Shown: one piece after another, positions 1 through 11,300 of the stretch | How positions within the stretch are numbered: position 1 is the first letter of the stretch | Layout: each line of letters begins with the position of its first letter | NCBI RefSeq assembly: GCF_000218685.1 | Contig: NW_006763293.1 | Coordinates: 862,720-926,719, forward strand | Reading direction: 5' to 3' | DNA length: 64,000 nucleotides | Source of the DNA: Serpula lacrymans var. lacrymans S7.9 | Taxonomy: Eukaryota; Basidiomycota; Agaricomycetes; Boletales; Serpulaceae | Translations under genes and position numbers: made by a program | Notes under the pieces: generated by a model | Told to the model about the DNA's origin: nothing | The model's database searches: none | Seen by the model: the letters and a program-made list of their open reading frames with translations, nothing else

Positions 1-160
1 AATCCCCAGAACACAACACGATCCTCCAGTAACCACAGAAAACATCTACAACAAAGACGACTTCGAAGAATACGCAGCGGAAGGTGAACCAATACCCCTT
101 CCCACACCACAGATACTCCCCACCGCACCCAACCCATCTCCTACCCCACCTACCTACACC

Positions 161-1051
161 ATGTCAAACGCTACGACACCCAAACCCACTATGATTGGGA
201 AAATCGACGACTTTGATGGGACCCCAGACAAGGCCCAAAGATGGATATCATCCACTGACTTACACTTTGACATCAACGACACCATTTATACCTCTGACAA
301 GAAAAAGGTGTACGTAGCTCTCAGCTACATGAAGGACGGAACCGCCGCCTCATGGAGTGAAGCCAAGATGACCGAATACAAAGACAAGAACGCCTACCCC
401 ACATGGGCAGATTTTATGAAAATGTTCACAGCCAGTTTCAGAACAGCAAATGTCAAAGGAACGGCTTCGGCCGCCTTGATGAAAATGAGGATGGAACCAG
501 GAGAAAATGCAGTAGCATTCAACTCGAGGTTTATGCTAGATGCCGGGAAAAGCGGCATCAACAACGAAGCCATGATCGTGTTTATCAAAAGGCAATCCGA
601 CCCCTCCTCCTCCGCGGAGCACTCACCAGAAAGGAACTGGTCACCATTGAAGACTGGATGAACACGGTGGCCAACCTAGATGCCAACTGGATCAGTGCCA
701 ACACCATCTCGGAAGGAACGTGGGGGGCCAGAAACAAAGAAAGACAGTACGACAAAAATCGCAAAAGTGGACCATCCACCAGCGTGAAAAGGCTGACCAA
801 AGACGAAGAAGAAACCAGGAGGAAGGAAGGAAGGAAGGTGCTTCATATGCAACGAAAAAGGACACATCGGGAGGAATTGTAGGAACAAAGGAAAGACTCC
901 CGAAAGAAAGGTACGTCAAACCGAAACTGAAAATGACGTCAAGACAGTGGTAGAAGAAGACAGGGTCCAAAACATCATGAGGATGTGGAGGGAGTTGGGA
1001 GAAGACCAAAAAGCTGAGGCGATGAAAGAATTAGAAGACGAGGGCTTTTGA
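161..1051 (+). pseudogene. Gag of the chromovirus, frameshifted
   Basis: Retroelement nucleocapsid/capsid precursor. It starts at the ATG at 161 (MSNATTPKPTMIGKIDDF). The capsid-like part runs in that frame to about 585, then continues one frame over (KAIRPLLLRGALTRKELV) to about 830. A second shift leads to a CCHC zinc knuckle, CFICNEKGHIGRNC, at about 838-882. The tail ends at TGA 1051. Two frame changes within 300 bases are more than programmed frameshifting usually needs, so I read gag as damaged, although sequencing indels in the A- and G-runs (around 585 and 820-835) are possible. Protease-like sequence follows after about 90 bases. Confidence 0.75.
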
Positions 1052-1191
1052 AACGACGGACTACCCCGATGTTAGTACCGTCGAAAATGGCAACTGTAAC
1101 AATAGCAACGATCAATGCCAACTCTTTATGAATCGATTGCTCGTTAAAACAGAAAACCATTGGAACCAAAGCCCTGATAGATTCAGGAGCT

Positions 1192-4100
1192 ATGGACGAC
1201 TTCATGGACACAAAATTCGCCATTAAAAACCGACTCCCCCTCCAAAAACTCCCGACCCCTATAACGTGTAAAAACGTTGACGGAACCACGAACAAAAACG
1301 GAAAAATTACGCATTGCACCTATCAGAGAATAGACGCAGGAGGACAAAACAGGTTTACAAAGTTTCTATTAACCAGACTGGACGGAGAAGACGTATTGCT
1401 AGGCTTCCCCTGGTTACGAAAAGTCAACCCGGTCATTAACTGGAAAGACAAAGAATTACCGTACTCAGACAAACACTCAATCAGGACAAACCAAACTACC
1501 ACGGAAACAAAAATCAGGACAACCACAGTAGACGAGGACGAATACGAAACCATTCACAGATACGTATCCGACCACACACCCTATCCTCGAACCACGATTC
1601 GGTTAAAAGTCAACTCGGCAATGGAACACGCACAAATACACGGAGAAAGAAAAGAAAAACATATCCTCCCAGATGAATATAAGGGCTATTCAGACGTCTT
1701 TGACAAGAAGAAATCGGAAAGACTCCCCAAGCGACGGGAATATGATCATGTAATCAACATGAAACCGGAATTTGTACCAACGGATTGCAAACTGTACCCA
1801 CTGGCACCAAAGGAAGATGAAGCGTTAACGGAATTCTTGACGGACAACTACAGAAAGGGATACATCAGGCCAAGCAAGTCGCCACAGGTGTCCCCCTTCT
1901 TCTTCATTGGCAAGAAGGACGGATCACTCCGACCATGCCAAGATTACAGAAAACTAAACACATATACCGTAAAAGACCCATATCCACTACCCCTGATACC
2001 CGACCTCATCGAAAGATTGAAAGGAGCCACCGTCTTTACTAAACTGGATCTACGTTGGGGATACAACAACGTAAGGATAAAAGAAGGAGACGAATGGAAA
2101 GCTGCCTTCAAAACCAGCAAGGGAGTATTCGAACCAACGGTCATGTTTTTCGGCATGTGCAATTCCCCGGCAACATTCCAAAGGCTGATGAACGACAAAT
2201 TCAAAGACTATATTGATGAAGGCTGGATGATCATATACATGGACGACATCCTCATCTTTGACACCAATATTGAAAGACTCCGCATCCGGACAAAACAGGT
2301 TCTACAAAGGCTACGAGAAAACGACCTATTCCTGAAACTTGAAAAATGTACCTTTGAGGCGGAGACCATCCAGTACTTGGGAATGATTGTTTCCCACAAC
2401 CAGGTATCCATGGACCCAGCCAAACTCGCAGGAATACGTGATTGGCCAACCCCGAAAGACACCAAAGGCGTACGGAAGTTCTTAGGTTACGGAAACTTCT
2501 ACAGGAAGTTTATAGGCCATTACTCTGACCTAGCCCGACCCCTAAACGCCTTGCTAGAAAAAGACAAAAAGTGGAACTGGACGAAAATTGAAGATGACGC
2601 TTTCAAACTATTGAAACAAAGATTCCTTGAATCCCCTGTAACCCAAATCCCCGATTCCTCGAAACTGTCGAAGATAGCAGCGGACGCGAGCAAACACGCC
2701 ACCGGAGCTGTATTAATGCAACCAGACGATCAAGGACAATGGCACCTGTGCGCATTTTTCTCGAAAACCCTATCCCCCGCAGAGAAAAACTACCAGATCT
2801 ACGACAAGGAACTTTTAGCGGTAATGAGAGCTCTGAAGGAGTGGAAACACCTGCTTTTAGGAAGCCCACACACGATCCAAATTCTAACGGATCACAAGAA
2901 CCTGACGTACTGGCAGGAGGCCAGGAAACTCACACCACGACAACGAAGGTGGCAGCTGGAACTGTCACAATACAATTACACATTAGAGCACGTATCTGGA
3001 ACCCACATGGTGGTACCTGACGCACTCTCGAGACGACCCGACTTGTACATCGATAACACGGACGACGACGACGACACCCCAATGATACCAGCGTCGGCGT
3101 TTCTGTATCACACGAGAACAATAAAAAACACAATAGAGCAAGCAATGCTCACCAACGACAACTACCCTGGAAGAACGAAAAAGGAAGATTGGCACAAAGC
3201 GGAAGGACAGTTCTTCTATCAGAACAAACTACTGATCGACACTGCAGAAGAACAGAGAACGATCATCAAAAATCACCACGACTCACTAACCGCAGGACAC
3301 CCAGGAAGACTAAAAACCTATCAACTAATAAAAAAGTCCTATTGGTGGCCAGGAATGATGAAACAGGTAGAGGAATACGTGAAAGGATGCGCAACTTGCC
3401 AGCAAGCCAAAGTAAACACGCATCCAACCACGGCACCGTTGATCCCGAATCAAACACCGAAGACCAGTGAACCGATGAAGTATCTCTCGGTGGATTTCAT
3501 TACAGACTTACCCGAGTCTATAGGGTATGACAGTATAATGGTCGTGGTAGACCAAGGACTTAGTAAGGGGGTAATCCTCTCACCTTGCCACAAAACCATC
3601 GACGCACTCAAAACTGCACGAATCTTCCATGACTCTGTCTTCAAACGGTTTGGACTACACGACAAAATCATATCCGACAGAGGCCCACAATTCGCCTCTG
3701 AAGTATCAAAAGAACTCCACAAACTCCTAAACATCGAAACCGCACTCTCCACGGCATACCACCCACAGACTGACGGACAAACAGAACGATCCAATCAAGA
3801 ACTAGAGATCTACCTCCGCATCTTTTGCCAGAATCAACCACACAGTTGGGCAAAGTACCTTACGACGGCCGAATTCTGCCACAACCAATGGCCACACTCC
3901 ACGAATAACCAATCGCCATTCTACCTCCTCATGGGATACGAACCCCGAGGAATCCCGACTAAACACCGATCCACAAACATCCCGTCAGTAGAAAAACGAT
4001 TATCCGAACTGCTTAGGGCAAGAGAGAACGCTCTAAAAGCACACGAACTAGCGAGAAGCAAGATGATGAAACGAACGAACGGAAAGTTCACCAGATTCTC

Positions 4101-4527
4101 AGAAGGACAAAAGGTGTGGTTAGAAAACACCAACCTGCGGGAAAAAGCCACCGAATACAAGAAGTTCAACATGAAACACATCGGACCTTTCCGCATCCAA
4201 GAAAAGATCTCTCTGGTAAACTACCGATTATCGTTACCTCCCCATTGGAGGATACACAACGTTTTCCACACATCCCTCCTAACCCCGTATACCGAAACCG
4301 ACACTCACGGACCGAACTTTATCCGACCACCACCTGACCTTATCAACGAAGAAGAAGAATATGAAGTAGAAAGTATTCTTAGACACAAACCCTGGAAACG
4401 CGGATGCCGTTACCTGATCAAATGGCGCCATTACCCTCATTCCGAAAACTCATGGGAACCAGAAGAACACCTGACCAATGCTGCGGAGATACTGGAAGCC
4501 TATAAGAGAGACCACAAACTACGTTGA
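1192..4527 (+). CDS. pol: Pol polyprotein: protease, RT, RNase H, integrase, chromodomain
   Basis: Copies the element's RNA to DNA and inserts it into chromatin. The protease active site (LIDSGAMDDF) reads in frame just upstream of the first ATG, so translation probably enters from gag by frameshift or reinitiation. Domains in order: protease tail, residues 1-90; reverse transcriptase, about 190-420, with IIYMDDILIF; RNase H, about 480-620, with AADASKHATGAVL and TDHKNLTYW; integrase zinc-binding HHCC region, about 700-755 (GHPGRLKTYQLIKKSYWWPG, CATCQQAK); integrase core with SVDFITDLP, SDRGPQFASE and HPQTDGQTERSNQELE; chromodomain at the end (YLIKWRHYPHSENSWEPEEH). The reading frame is intact over 1111 codons. 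The usual VVVDRFSK after the first catalytic Asp reads VVVDQGLSKG, a small local change. Confidence 0.93.
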   Translation: MDDFMDTKFAIKNRLPLQKLPTPITCKNVDGTTNKNGKITHCTYQRIDAGGQNRFTKFLLTRLDGEDVLLGFPWLRKVNPVINWKDKELPYSDKHSIRTNQTTTETKIRTTTVDEDEYETIHRYVSDHTPYPRTTIRLKVNSAMEHAQIHGERKEKHILPDEYKGYSDVFDKKKSERLPKRREYDHVINMKPEFVPTDCKLYPLAPKEDEALTEFLTDNYRKGYIRPSKSPQVSPFFFIGKKDGSLRPCQDYRKLNTYTVKDPYPLPLIPDLIERLKGATVFTKLDLRWGYNNVRIKEGDEWKAAFKTSKGVFEPTVMFFGMCNSPATFQRLMNDKFKDYIDEGWMIIYMDDILIFDTNIERLRIRTKQVLQRLRENDLFLKLEKCTFEAETIQYLGMIVSHNQVSMDPAKLAGIRDWPTPKDTKGVRKFLGYGNFYRKFIGHYSDLARPLNALLEKDKKWNWTKIEDDAFKLLKQRFLESPVTQIPDSSKLSKIAADASKHATGAVLMQPDDQGQWHLCAFFSKTLSPAEKNYQIYDKELLAVMRALKEWKHLLLGSPHTIQILTDHKNLTYWQEARKLTPRQRRWQLELSQYNYTLEHVSGTHMVVPDALSRRPDLYIDNTDDDDDTPMIPASAFLYHTRTIKNTIEQAMLTNDNYPGRTKKEDWHKAEGQFFYQNKLLIDTAEEQRTIIKNHHDSLTAGHPGRLKTYQLIKKSYWWPGMMKQVEEYVKGCATCQQAKVNTHPTTAPLIPNQTPKTSEPMKYLSVDFITDLPESIGYDSIMVVVDQGLSKGVILSPCHKTIDALKTARIFHDSVFKRFGLHDKIISDRGPQFASEVSKELHKLLNIETALSTAYHPQTDGQTERSNQELEIYLRIFCQNQPHSWAKYLTTAEFCHNQWPHSTNNQSPFYLLMGYEPRGIPTKHRSTNIPSVEKRLSELLRARENALKAHELARSKMMKRTNGKFTRFSEGQKVWLENTNLREKATEYKKFNMKHIGPFRIQEKISLVNYRLSLPPHWRIHNVFHTSLLTPYTETDTHGPNFIRPPPDLINEEEEYEVESILRHKPWKRGCRYLIKWRHYPHSENSWEPEEHLTNAAEILEAYKRDHKLR

Positions 4528-4579
4528 AGAGACAACCACCCCCACCACCACCAATCCTCTGTCTCTCAAAACACACAAC

Positions 4580-5860
4580 ATGTCTACTTCTCACTCTACC
4601 GGCTTCCCCATCACCACCTACTCTGTACCCGGCGAAGCCAACATGCTAGCCGACGAACAAGTGTCCTTTGCCCGAGGGCAACGACACAACCAGGCTGACG
4701 TCTCTGACGCCATAGAATTAATGTCAGCCAAAAACGCCCACGTCTATCTATTTCGTGAAACAGAAAAATGCTATCCCGATGCGTACCACGCTCTTTCTTC
4801 CCTATACACTTTCCTTAACATAGACCTCGTGGCTGACGAACTCCTGAAAGCCATAGACTCACTACATTCGTTGGAAAACGAGCATTCGCGGCACAACAAT
4901 CAGGACTCGAGTATCTGTCAGGCACTCCGGATGGAAAAGTTAGTTTTGGAATCTTTGGAACGACGCTTGAGGATGAACTCCTTGAGTGGGCAGACGGACG
5001 CGGCAAAGGCATATTTGGAATTAGGCGGGAAGATCTTGCTAACCGAGGCACGCACGCGGATAGAGCGAGACGGCTATACGAGTACTCCTCCACCCGGTTT
5101 GTCCCGCCGGTCCCCATTATACCCAGATCAGATCAGTGTTACCCCGGAGCTCACCTACCCCACCGCCACTCCACAACCTCCGCCCACCCAGTTAGCGGAA
5201 AAATACATTCCCACCGTCCCAACCAGCCCGACCTCACAAGGGTCGAACCCCTCCAGTCCCCGTTCCACTGGGTCGAACCCAGAACCACTACCACCGCAGT
5301 CACCTCCGCCTCAACCAGTACCAAACGCCCAAACCCGTCGCCTGACGAAACGACGAGGAGCCCGACTAGGCCGACAAGAAGTGATACTCCAGATCCCCGT
5401 CGTCAGAACTCCATCGAATCGGCAATCTCGTACGTTGAAGAGTCCGAAAGACAGTCCGCCTGGCGTAACGCGCAGGCCTGAGACCGGCTCCCCTTCCAAT
5501 CCAATCAACGTAGATGACGCTGACATGATTGACCAATTGTACGCGGGAACATACAACCTGGGAGATGACGATCCCCCCACTCCCAAATCCGACACCTCGT
5601 CCAATACCCGACGAAAGTACCACCAAGGCGTTCACGACAACGCTCCTTACTGTCAAAACTGCGGTTGGAGTGATCACCGTACATATTACTGCGAAGCTTA
5701 CTACTGCCCCGACTGCGATAGACGTGCACCAGGGCATAGTTTCAATTGGTGCCCTATTCGTAGGGAAAACGAAGATAGGATTCTGATGGAGGGATTACAT
5801 GGAGATGTCAGCTACGATGACAGCTACAACATGGATGGCGAGGGTACCGAATTTCGGTGA
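4580..5860 (+). CDS. Third ORF of the chromovirus: zinc-knuckle protein of unknown function
   Basis: An open frame of about 426 codons follows pol after 52 bases; an alternative upstream ATG at 4478 in the same frame would overlap the end of pol. The N-terminal 170 residues look helical and globular (MSTSHSTGFPITTYSVPGE at the start). Next comes a Pro/Ser/Thr-rich linker (about 180-300), a basic stretch (RRLTKRRGARLGR), and two Cys/His knuckles at about 5651-5755: C-x2-C-x4-H-x4-C followed by C-x2-C-x6-H-x4-C. There is no signal peptide or membrane segment, so this is not an envelope-like protein despite its position. A nucleic-acid-binding role is inferred from the knuckles only. It ends 24 bases before the 3' LTR, inside the element. 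Confidence 0.75.
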   Translation: MSTSHSTGFPITTYSVPGEANMLADEQVSFARGQRHNQADVSDAIELMSAKNAHVYLFRETEKCYPDAYHALSSLYTFLNIDLVADELLKAIDSLHSLENEHSRHNNQDSSICQALRMEKLVLESLERRLRMNSLSGQTDAAKAYLELGGKILLTEARTRIERDGYTSTPPPGLSRRSPLYPDQISVTPELTYPTATPQPPPTQLAEKYIPTVPTSPTSQGSNPSSPRSTGSNPEPLPPQSPPPQPVPNAQTRRLTKRRGARLGRQEVILQIPVVRTPSNRQSRTLKSPKDSPPGVTRRPETGSPSNPINVDDADMIDQLYAGTYNLGDDDPPTPKSDTSSNTRRKYHQGVHDNAPYCQNCGWSDHRTYYCEAYYCPDCDRRAPGHSFNWCPIRRENEDRILMEGLHGDVSYDDSYNMDGEGTEFR

Positions 5861-5867
5861 AATTCGA

Positions 5868-5884
5868 AGCAAGTAAGGGGGTAA
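5868..5884 (+). other. Polypurine tract of the chromovirus
   Basis: The purine-rich run AAGTAAGGGGGTAA sits immediately before the TG of the LTR, where plus-strand DNA synthesis is primed in LTR elements. Confidence 0.7.
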
Positions 5885-6300
5885 TGTTATGATTTGTCTA
5901 CCTCTATTACGGACTACTCATTTCTCTTTACTCATCGGTTATACCATCGGACCGATGACTCACATCCCTCACATACACTTCCGCTCCTCTCGCACTTCTA
6001 TTACTTTGTATAGTACTCAGTCCTCAACGGACAGACCTACCCTAGATAGGACGTAACTCCTATCGCCGACTTACTTCTCTATAAATACGCTTGTAACAGT
6101 AGTAGTATTCTCCAATACGATTCTACGCAGTTCACGCTTACAAAGCTAGAACTTCCAAGATCAGACTTCCATACGGAAGAAGACCAACAACCGTTGGAAT
6201 CCCTCTATTCAGAATTACATCCTCGAACTTGTCTTTGGATAAGTCTCCTTGAACAAACTCGACGAACCCTCAGACTTTGTTAAGCACTTTGTGCGTAACA
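5885..6300 (+). repeat. 3' LTR of the chromovirus (416 bp)
   Basis: It starts TGTTATGATT and ends GTGCGTAACA, so the ends form the short inverted repeat TGTTA/TAACA. It follows the polypurine tract directly. A TATA-like CTATAAATAC lies at about 6081, the expected place for the element promoter. The sister LTR is outside the window. Confidence 0.85.
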
Positions 6301-6472
6301 GTAACCAGATCTTCCGAGCCGCTTGCTATGAAATTTGACAATCCCTAGTACAACGGAAACAGTGAGCTAATATCTGTTTTGTTTACGAGTTTGAATATAG
6401 GAGTCACTAACTCACCTAACACCCCAACCACTGCTAGACAGAACATAGACGTCCTCAATCTCTGGTGCAATG

Positions 6473-8278
6473 GATCAACTTAGCGGCAGGAGTGATAGTA
6501 ATGAAGGCACAATGGAAGTGGCTTATGAGGCCAATGATTTGTGAGCCAATTCTCTCGTTGTGGAAATGTTTATTCATGATGTATCTGTTAATCAGATATT
6601 TAAAAAACCGCAGTGAATTAGTTGCTTTAGTTCATCGTCAGATCAACAAGTGGCCTTTTGATGGAAATAGAAAGTTCAGTTCCTCGAAGACAGCAAAGGC
6701 GCTTATTATGAGTGTGCTCTTGGAACCCAAGTACGGTTTCACAAAAGTGATATCAGTGAGTGGCCCGAAACCAATCATTCTAAGGGTTTGTTTCAATATG
6801 CATATATATCAGGTGACAGCATCAAATACACCTGCAGTAGCTCTTAAGCCAACAACCGCAGGATGGGGTTCTTCCAATGCTGTAGGTCAGTTGGACTATT
6901 ATACCCTAGTTTTGTTTGATGAAAATAGATTCTCGAAGTCCCCACATGCCTTGAACTTGAACATGCTCAGCAGCAAAATGTCAGTGCGTCATTAGAAGGT
7001 GAGACCGTTTCACCAAACTGCTGAGAAATCACAACTGAGTCCTTTCCTCCCCCCGCTTTTCAAGCGGTTCTTCAAGGGAATGACAGCTCTTTACCTCACC
7101 TGCCATCTGTGATGCTGTGCCCTGTCAATGCAGAGGACTGTCAGGAGTGCTCTCAAAGGGGTTATCAGCGTACAGAGCCCACACTTATAGTCCAGGGTGG
7201 GAGTCCGGCCATTCACACTTGTCAAGTACAAGTATGCGCCATAGAACCATTACTATGATGATCGTACTGAGAAATTTTTCAGTGGCATGTGCGCATATAC
7301 ATCCATGATCTGCGTTGTATTGAAAATCTGGCAAAAACAACATGCACCATCCTAATAGAAGAACAGGGCCAATGGAATGAGAATTACTGGCATGCAAGTG
7401 TCTAGGAGCTGGTTCAAAAGCTACAGTTGACCTCCGCTTCACTGTCTGGTATGTTTACCATATATCCAAGTTTTCTGCCTTGTCTAAACTAATCATGCTC
7501 ATTGATCAAGGTTCTATCAAACTGTCTTACCTGGACCCCATTTTTCCGGAGTACTGACAAACATTTCTGATTACTGGTCCTGGTGAGACCCTTGAAGACA
7601 TGGTACCGGATCCCCAGCAACTTGTGATTTCTAATGAGAATATCTTCAAGCTTACTGTTGAGCATTCACGTTGTAACATGCTGGGGTCAAAGTTGCAGAG
7701 TAGATCAGAAACACCATCATTGGAAAGATCTCAGTATGGTAAGGCTGATAGTTGTTGCATTCAGAAGCTTTGCTGAGAGATATCCCTAATGCAGGATTGA
7801 GTTGCGCAAGTGAAATCCGTCCACTCAAAAAGGCCCACACAGTATCTTCTACTGCCAACACAGAAGAAAATAAGAGGGGACGGAGGGAGAAAAAGTTGTC
7901 TATCTCAACTGATCATGTTTTGTGGCTCCGTGAACGACTTTCATCTCGCATTGGCTATCAGGAATTCAAAGAACGGCAAAATCATGTCCAGGAAAACTAT
8001 GACATTGTGTCATCATGGACGTTTGCAGTGGACTTTTGCGAGGTTCATTTCAAGGTTCCACGAACAACACTTTTGAATGGGACACATCGTGTGACGAAGA
8101 AAAACATTGAGGTTGCACTAAATATTGGTGCAACATAGATGGCAGAGGCTGAAAAAGCAGTCCGCACACTGCGGCGTTTTGGTGCAGGAGGTCCCAAAGA
8201 ACGATTAGAGGTTGTTGATATGGTCAAGCTTCACCAACCCAAGCCTCTAGGCTCTCGAGTCCTTCTGGACTTCCTTTG
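6473..8278 (+). pseudogene. Decayed multi-exon gene of unknown function, convergent with the Crypton gene
   Basis: I do not recognise a named domain. Coherent protein pieces appear on the plus strand: 6473-6750 (MDQLSGRSDSNEGTMEVAYE ... RSELVALVHRQINKW ... LLEPKYGFTK) with an in-frame TGA, and 7752-8278 (DHVLWLRERLSSRIGYQEFK ... WTFAVDFCEVHFKVPRT ... EAEKAVRTLRRFGAGGPKER) with an in-frame TAG at about 8136-8138. From memory they recall unnamed proteins common in Agaricomycetes, with an N-terminal 'Arg-x-x-x-hydrophobic...Trp' helix pair and a C-terminal helical domain. Splice sites are partly visible; stops and gaps show decay. It ends 120 bases from the end of the Crypton gene, tail to tail. 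Confidence 0.45.
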
Positions 8279-8398
8279 AGCTCAGCAGGGGTAAGAACAA
8301 TGGTTAATACTTTTTGTCCTTAATCTTGTTAATAACAATAATTGGTATTAGTACGAGTTATACAGTAGAGTATGAAGTGTTGAACAATAATGCTTATC

Positions 8399-11300
8399 TC
8401 ATGGATACTGCATTGCTGCTTTGAGTACACTCCCCTTGTGTTTTGCCAAATAGTCACAAAATGCCCGTGCTTTGAATTGAGGTTTACATTTTTCCTCCAA
8501 GAACCGAAGAGCAAGTGCAATGTCCCAACGGGGTTTTTCCACCAGTGCATTGACCAGCTCAACAACCTTCTTCCGACGCTGGCACTTAGTCTTTAGAGAA
8601 CCAATGTTGCGACACCATTTGGCCCCCCATTGCTCTGTTAACTCCCGAGTGGATAGAAACCCGTTTAAACCTTCAGTCCATTCTGTCCATATATCTGAAA
8701 TATCCAGGGTAGGCTGGTACCGGTAGTATGGTACCCATTCCCCTTCAAGCCACTCCCGCTGGTGACTATTAAGATGGTTTCCATATTTTGCTATTAAGAT
8801 TGTTCATTTTTTGGCACGTATGTCAGAAACAACATTTGTTTCTGGTTCAGTAGGTTGAGTGGAACTAGTATGCACAATTGTGTTTGTATGCAGTACTGGT
8901 GAGATGGTAGTTGTTCTATTCTCTGTTGGTGTGCTAAACGAAGCAGATGAGAGATTAATGGTTATGTTTGGAATGATAGGTGTGGCTGCAAGGTTTGGGG
9001 GAGCATGAATAGTGGGTGGTACATGTTTGAGAGATAATGGGGGTGGTGTAATTTGTGTATGCAAGTCTGCTTGTGTTCTTGCAGCTAGTGAATATGCCAT
9101 ATTATGATTGAGTTTATGCTGCCAGTGATACTAGTAGAGGAGACGTGAAACTACTTACCAGTATAAATATTTTTCTTGCGACGAGATCCTTTTGAACCAA
9201 GGACCATCTCCACCAAACCATGTAGCTGGTCTAGTCTCTCATTCATATTATTCCATCTGACATCATTCTCAGCACGTTGGGCCTCTTGTTTGAGTGAAGC
9301 ACCTGTTATCAAGCCACGTAGGCTCTGAACAAGGTGTTTGGGAAGGTTCTGAAATGCTAGTCGAGCCTGTTCTTTGGCACGGGAAATAGAAGTTGTTGCA
9401 TTTGCAGCAAACTCATGAAACTGGGGTGTATTGAATGGAGCATACCGGAAAATAGGAAGATTAGGATAATTTGAAAACATAACAGCACCATCTTGTAAAA
9501 GAACAAGACGGAACCAAGTCATAACCTGTAGAAACTGTTCAAGGGCAATGTCTTTTGCTAGTCTGTTGCTCCGGACACATTCTGAAAGGGCAGAACATTT
9601 TTGCTCTACCCAAGGGAATATCTGGGAAAGAAGCTCTGCCGGTGGAGCTATGGCTTGCTTGAGTATCAAATTACAGTAAAAAGCTGATATGGCTTACAAA
9701 GGCAGCCATGAGAAAGAAGATACTGCTCAGGATTTTGGCCATTGAATTTTGCAGCACCAAGAATAGCATCCATAGGTAGTGCAGGGTCATAGACAGGAGT
9801 GAATGATCCACCTTGGCTCCATCCACCAAGGGCCTTTGTTCCTGACACTGTGGCACCATGTGAACGAGCTGTTTGAGCAGCGTAGTGTCTCCCTGCATGT
9901 GTGACTTTGGTGATTGATATGTTATTTTTCATGTGCATTAGGTTAACCCGGTCTCGATGATCTGTGAAATAAAGAATAAGTAAATGAGGCTATATTCAGA
10001 GACATGGCTTGATGGTGATAAACACAATAGAACTTACTTTCATATGACATTTCTTTTGTTTCCAATCCCACAGCAGGAAAAAGACGATAAGTATACCATT
10101 CCCAATAGCCATACTCACCATAGTTTGTATTGGAGAAGTCAGGTGCAAAAACAGGCAGTGGCAAACCAAGCATATGGAAGCGGGCAAAAAACTGCATAGC
10201 TGTTGCATTCACAGCACAATGTTCAACAAACCGGTGTCGAATAACACCATGCTCATCTACTCTGCCCGTCTGGTTGTGTTTGGCATTATCAGCTAGAGCT
10301 ACAAGGACCTTCAAGAAAATATGATCACCCTGAGTAGCTCAAACAATTTAGCTTGTACGTACCGGAATTTTGGTGTCATTCAAGGGACTTTTGATCATAA
10401 ACAGATCTGACCAAAGTAGCATTCGGCAACTTTCACCCTGAAATGCAGTGGCCGAAGATAATAAAAGCATTGCACGGTCTCTTATACCAAGGCATATATA
10501 CTGCAGGCCTGTAAAGTCCATCAAACACCAAAGCGACAGCCGAGTGAGCTCTTCCTTTGTATATGTATCTAGGAAAAATGAAAACAGATTAGCATTGCAT
10601 GCAAGATTGAAAAAAATCTATCACTAAACTTACCAGATGTAGTCCCTGCGGCTTTCAATGCTTGAGCTTGTTCCACCCTTTTCGGCTCATTATGTTTTGC
10701 AGCTGATTCAAAGGTGCAAATTCGAACATCAGAGCGAAGGCTTGAATGTGTCTCATGGGCTCTGGGATACAGATGCTGATGTTGAAGCTGGTAGTACTCC
10801 AGGGCACTGATGGCCTGGCAAATCTGAGACTTTCCTACTGTTGTGCCTTGAATGGTTTCGACATTGCTGCCACGCTTCCGCTAAGCAAGAATATGTAGGC
10901 CATCAGCTACATCAATTTGGAGAGAACTCAAGAATGCAACTAACCTTCTCATGTGTTGTCTCATATGCAAGGAACATAGCAACTTTTGCAGCGGTAATTG
11001 GGAAAGGAGGGATAGTAGCCCTTGTAGCATCTGAGGCGACCACACTAGCCTGATTCTGAATCCACCAATTCTCATAATGTTTCACATGCTGATTATATGT
11101 TCCCTTTGTTTGCTTGTCCTCTTGCTCTTTTGCAGCTATCTGAAGCCGGACCTCATGTGACTCCATGTTGAGGGTGTCAAGGGAATGCTGCATACGAGGA
11201 GACTCAAAGGCAGGCAGCACATGATTTCTAGTCACTGCAGGGCCTGGCTCGCTGACAAGACCACCAGGGGTTTCAGGAACAAATAAAAGCTCTGGTTCGC

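Larger units (their letters stand above)
1..6300 (+). mobile_element. Ty3/gypsy chromovirus retrotransposon, left end outside the window
   Basis: The order gag, protease, reverse transcriptase, RNase H, integrase, chromodomain, extra ORF, polypurine tract, LTR is that of a Ty3/gypsy element of the chromovirus branch with one added 3' ORF. The 5' LTR and primer-binding site lie left of base 1, so the 5-bp target duplication cannot be checked; the first 5 bases after the 3' LTR are GTAAC. Gag carries frameshifts, while pol (1111 codons) and the third ORF are fully open, so the copy appears fairly young. Confidence 0.9.
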
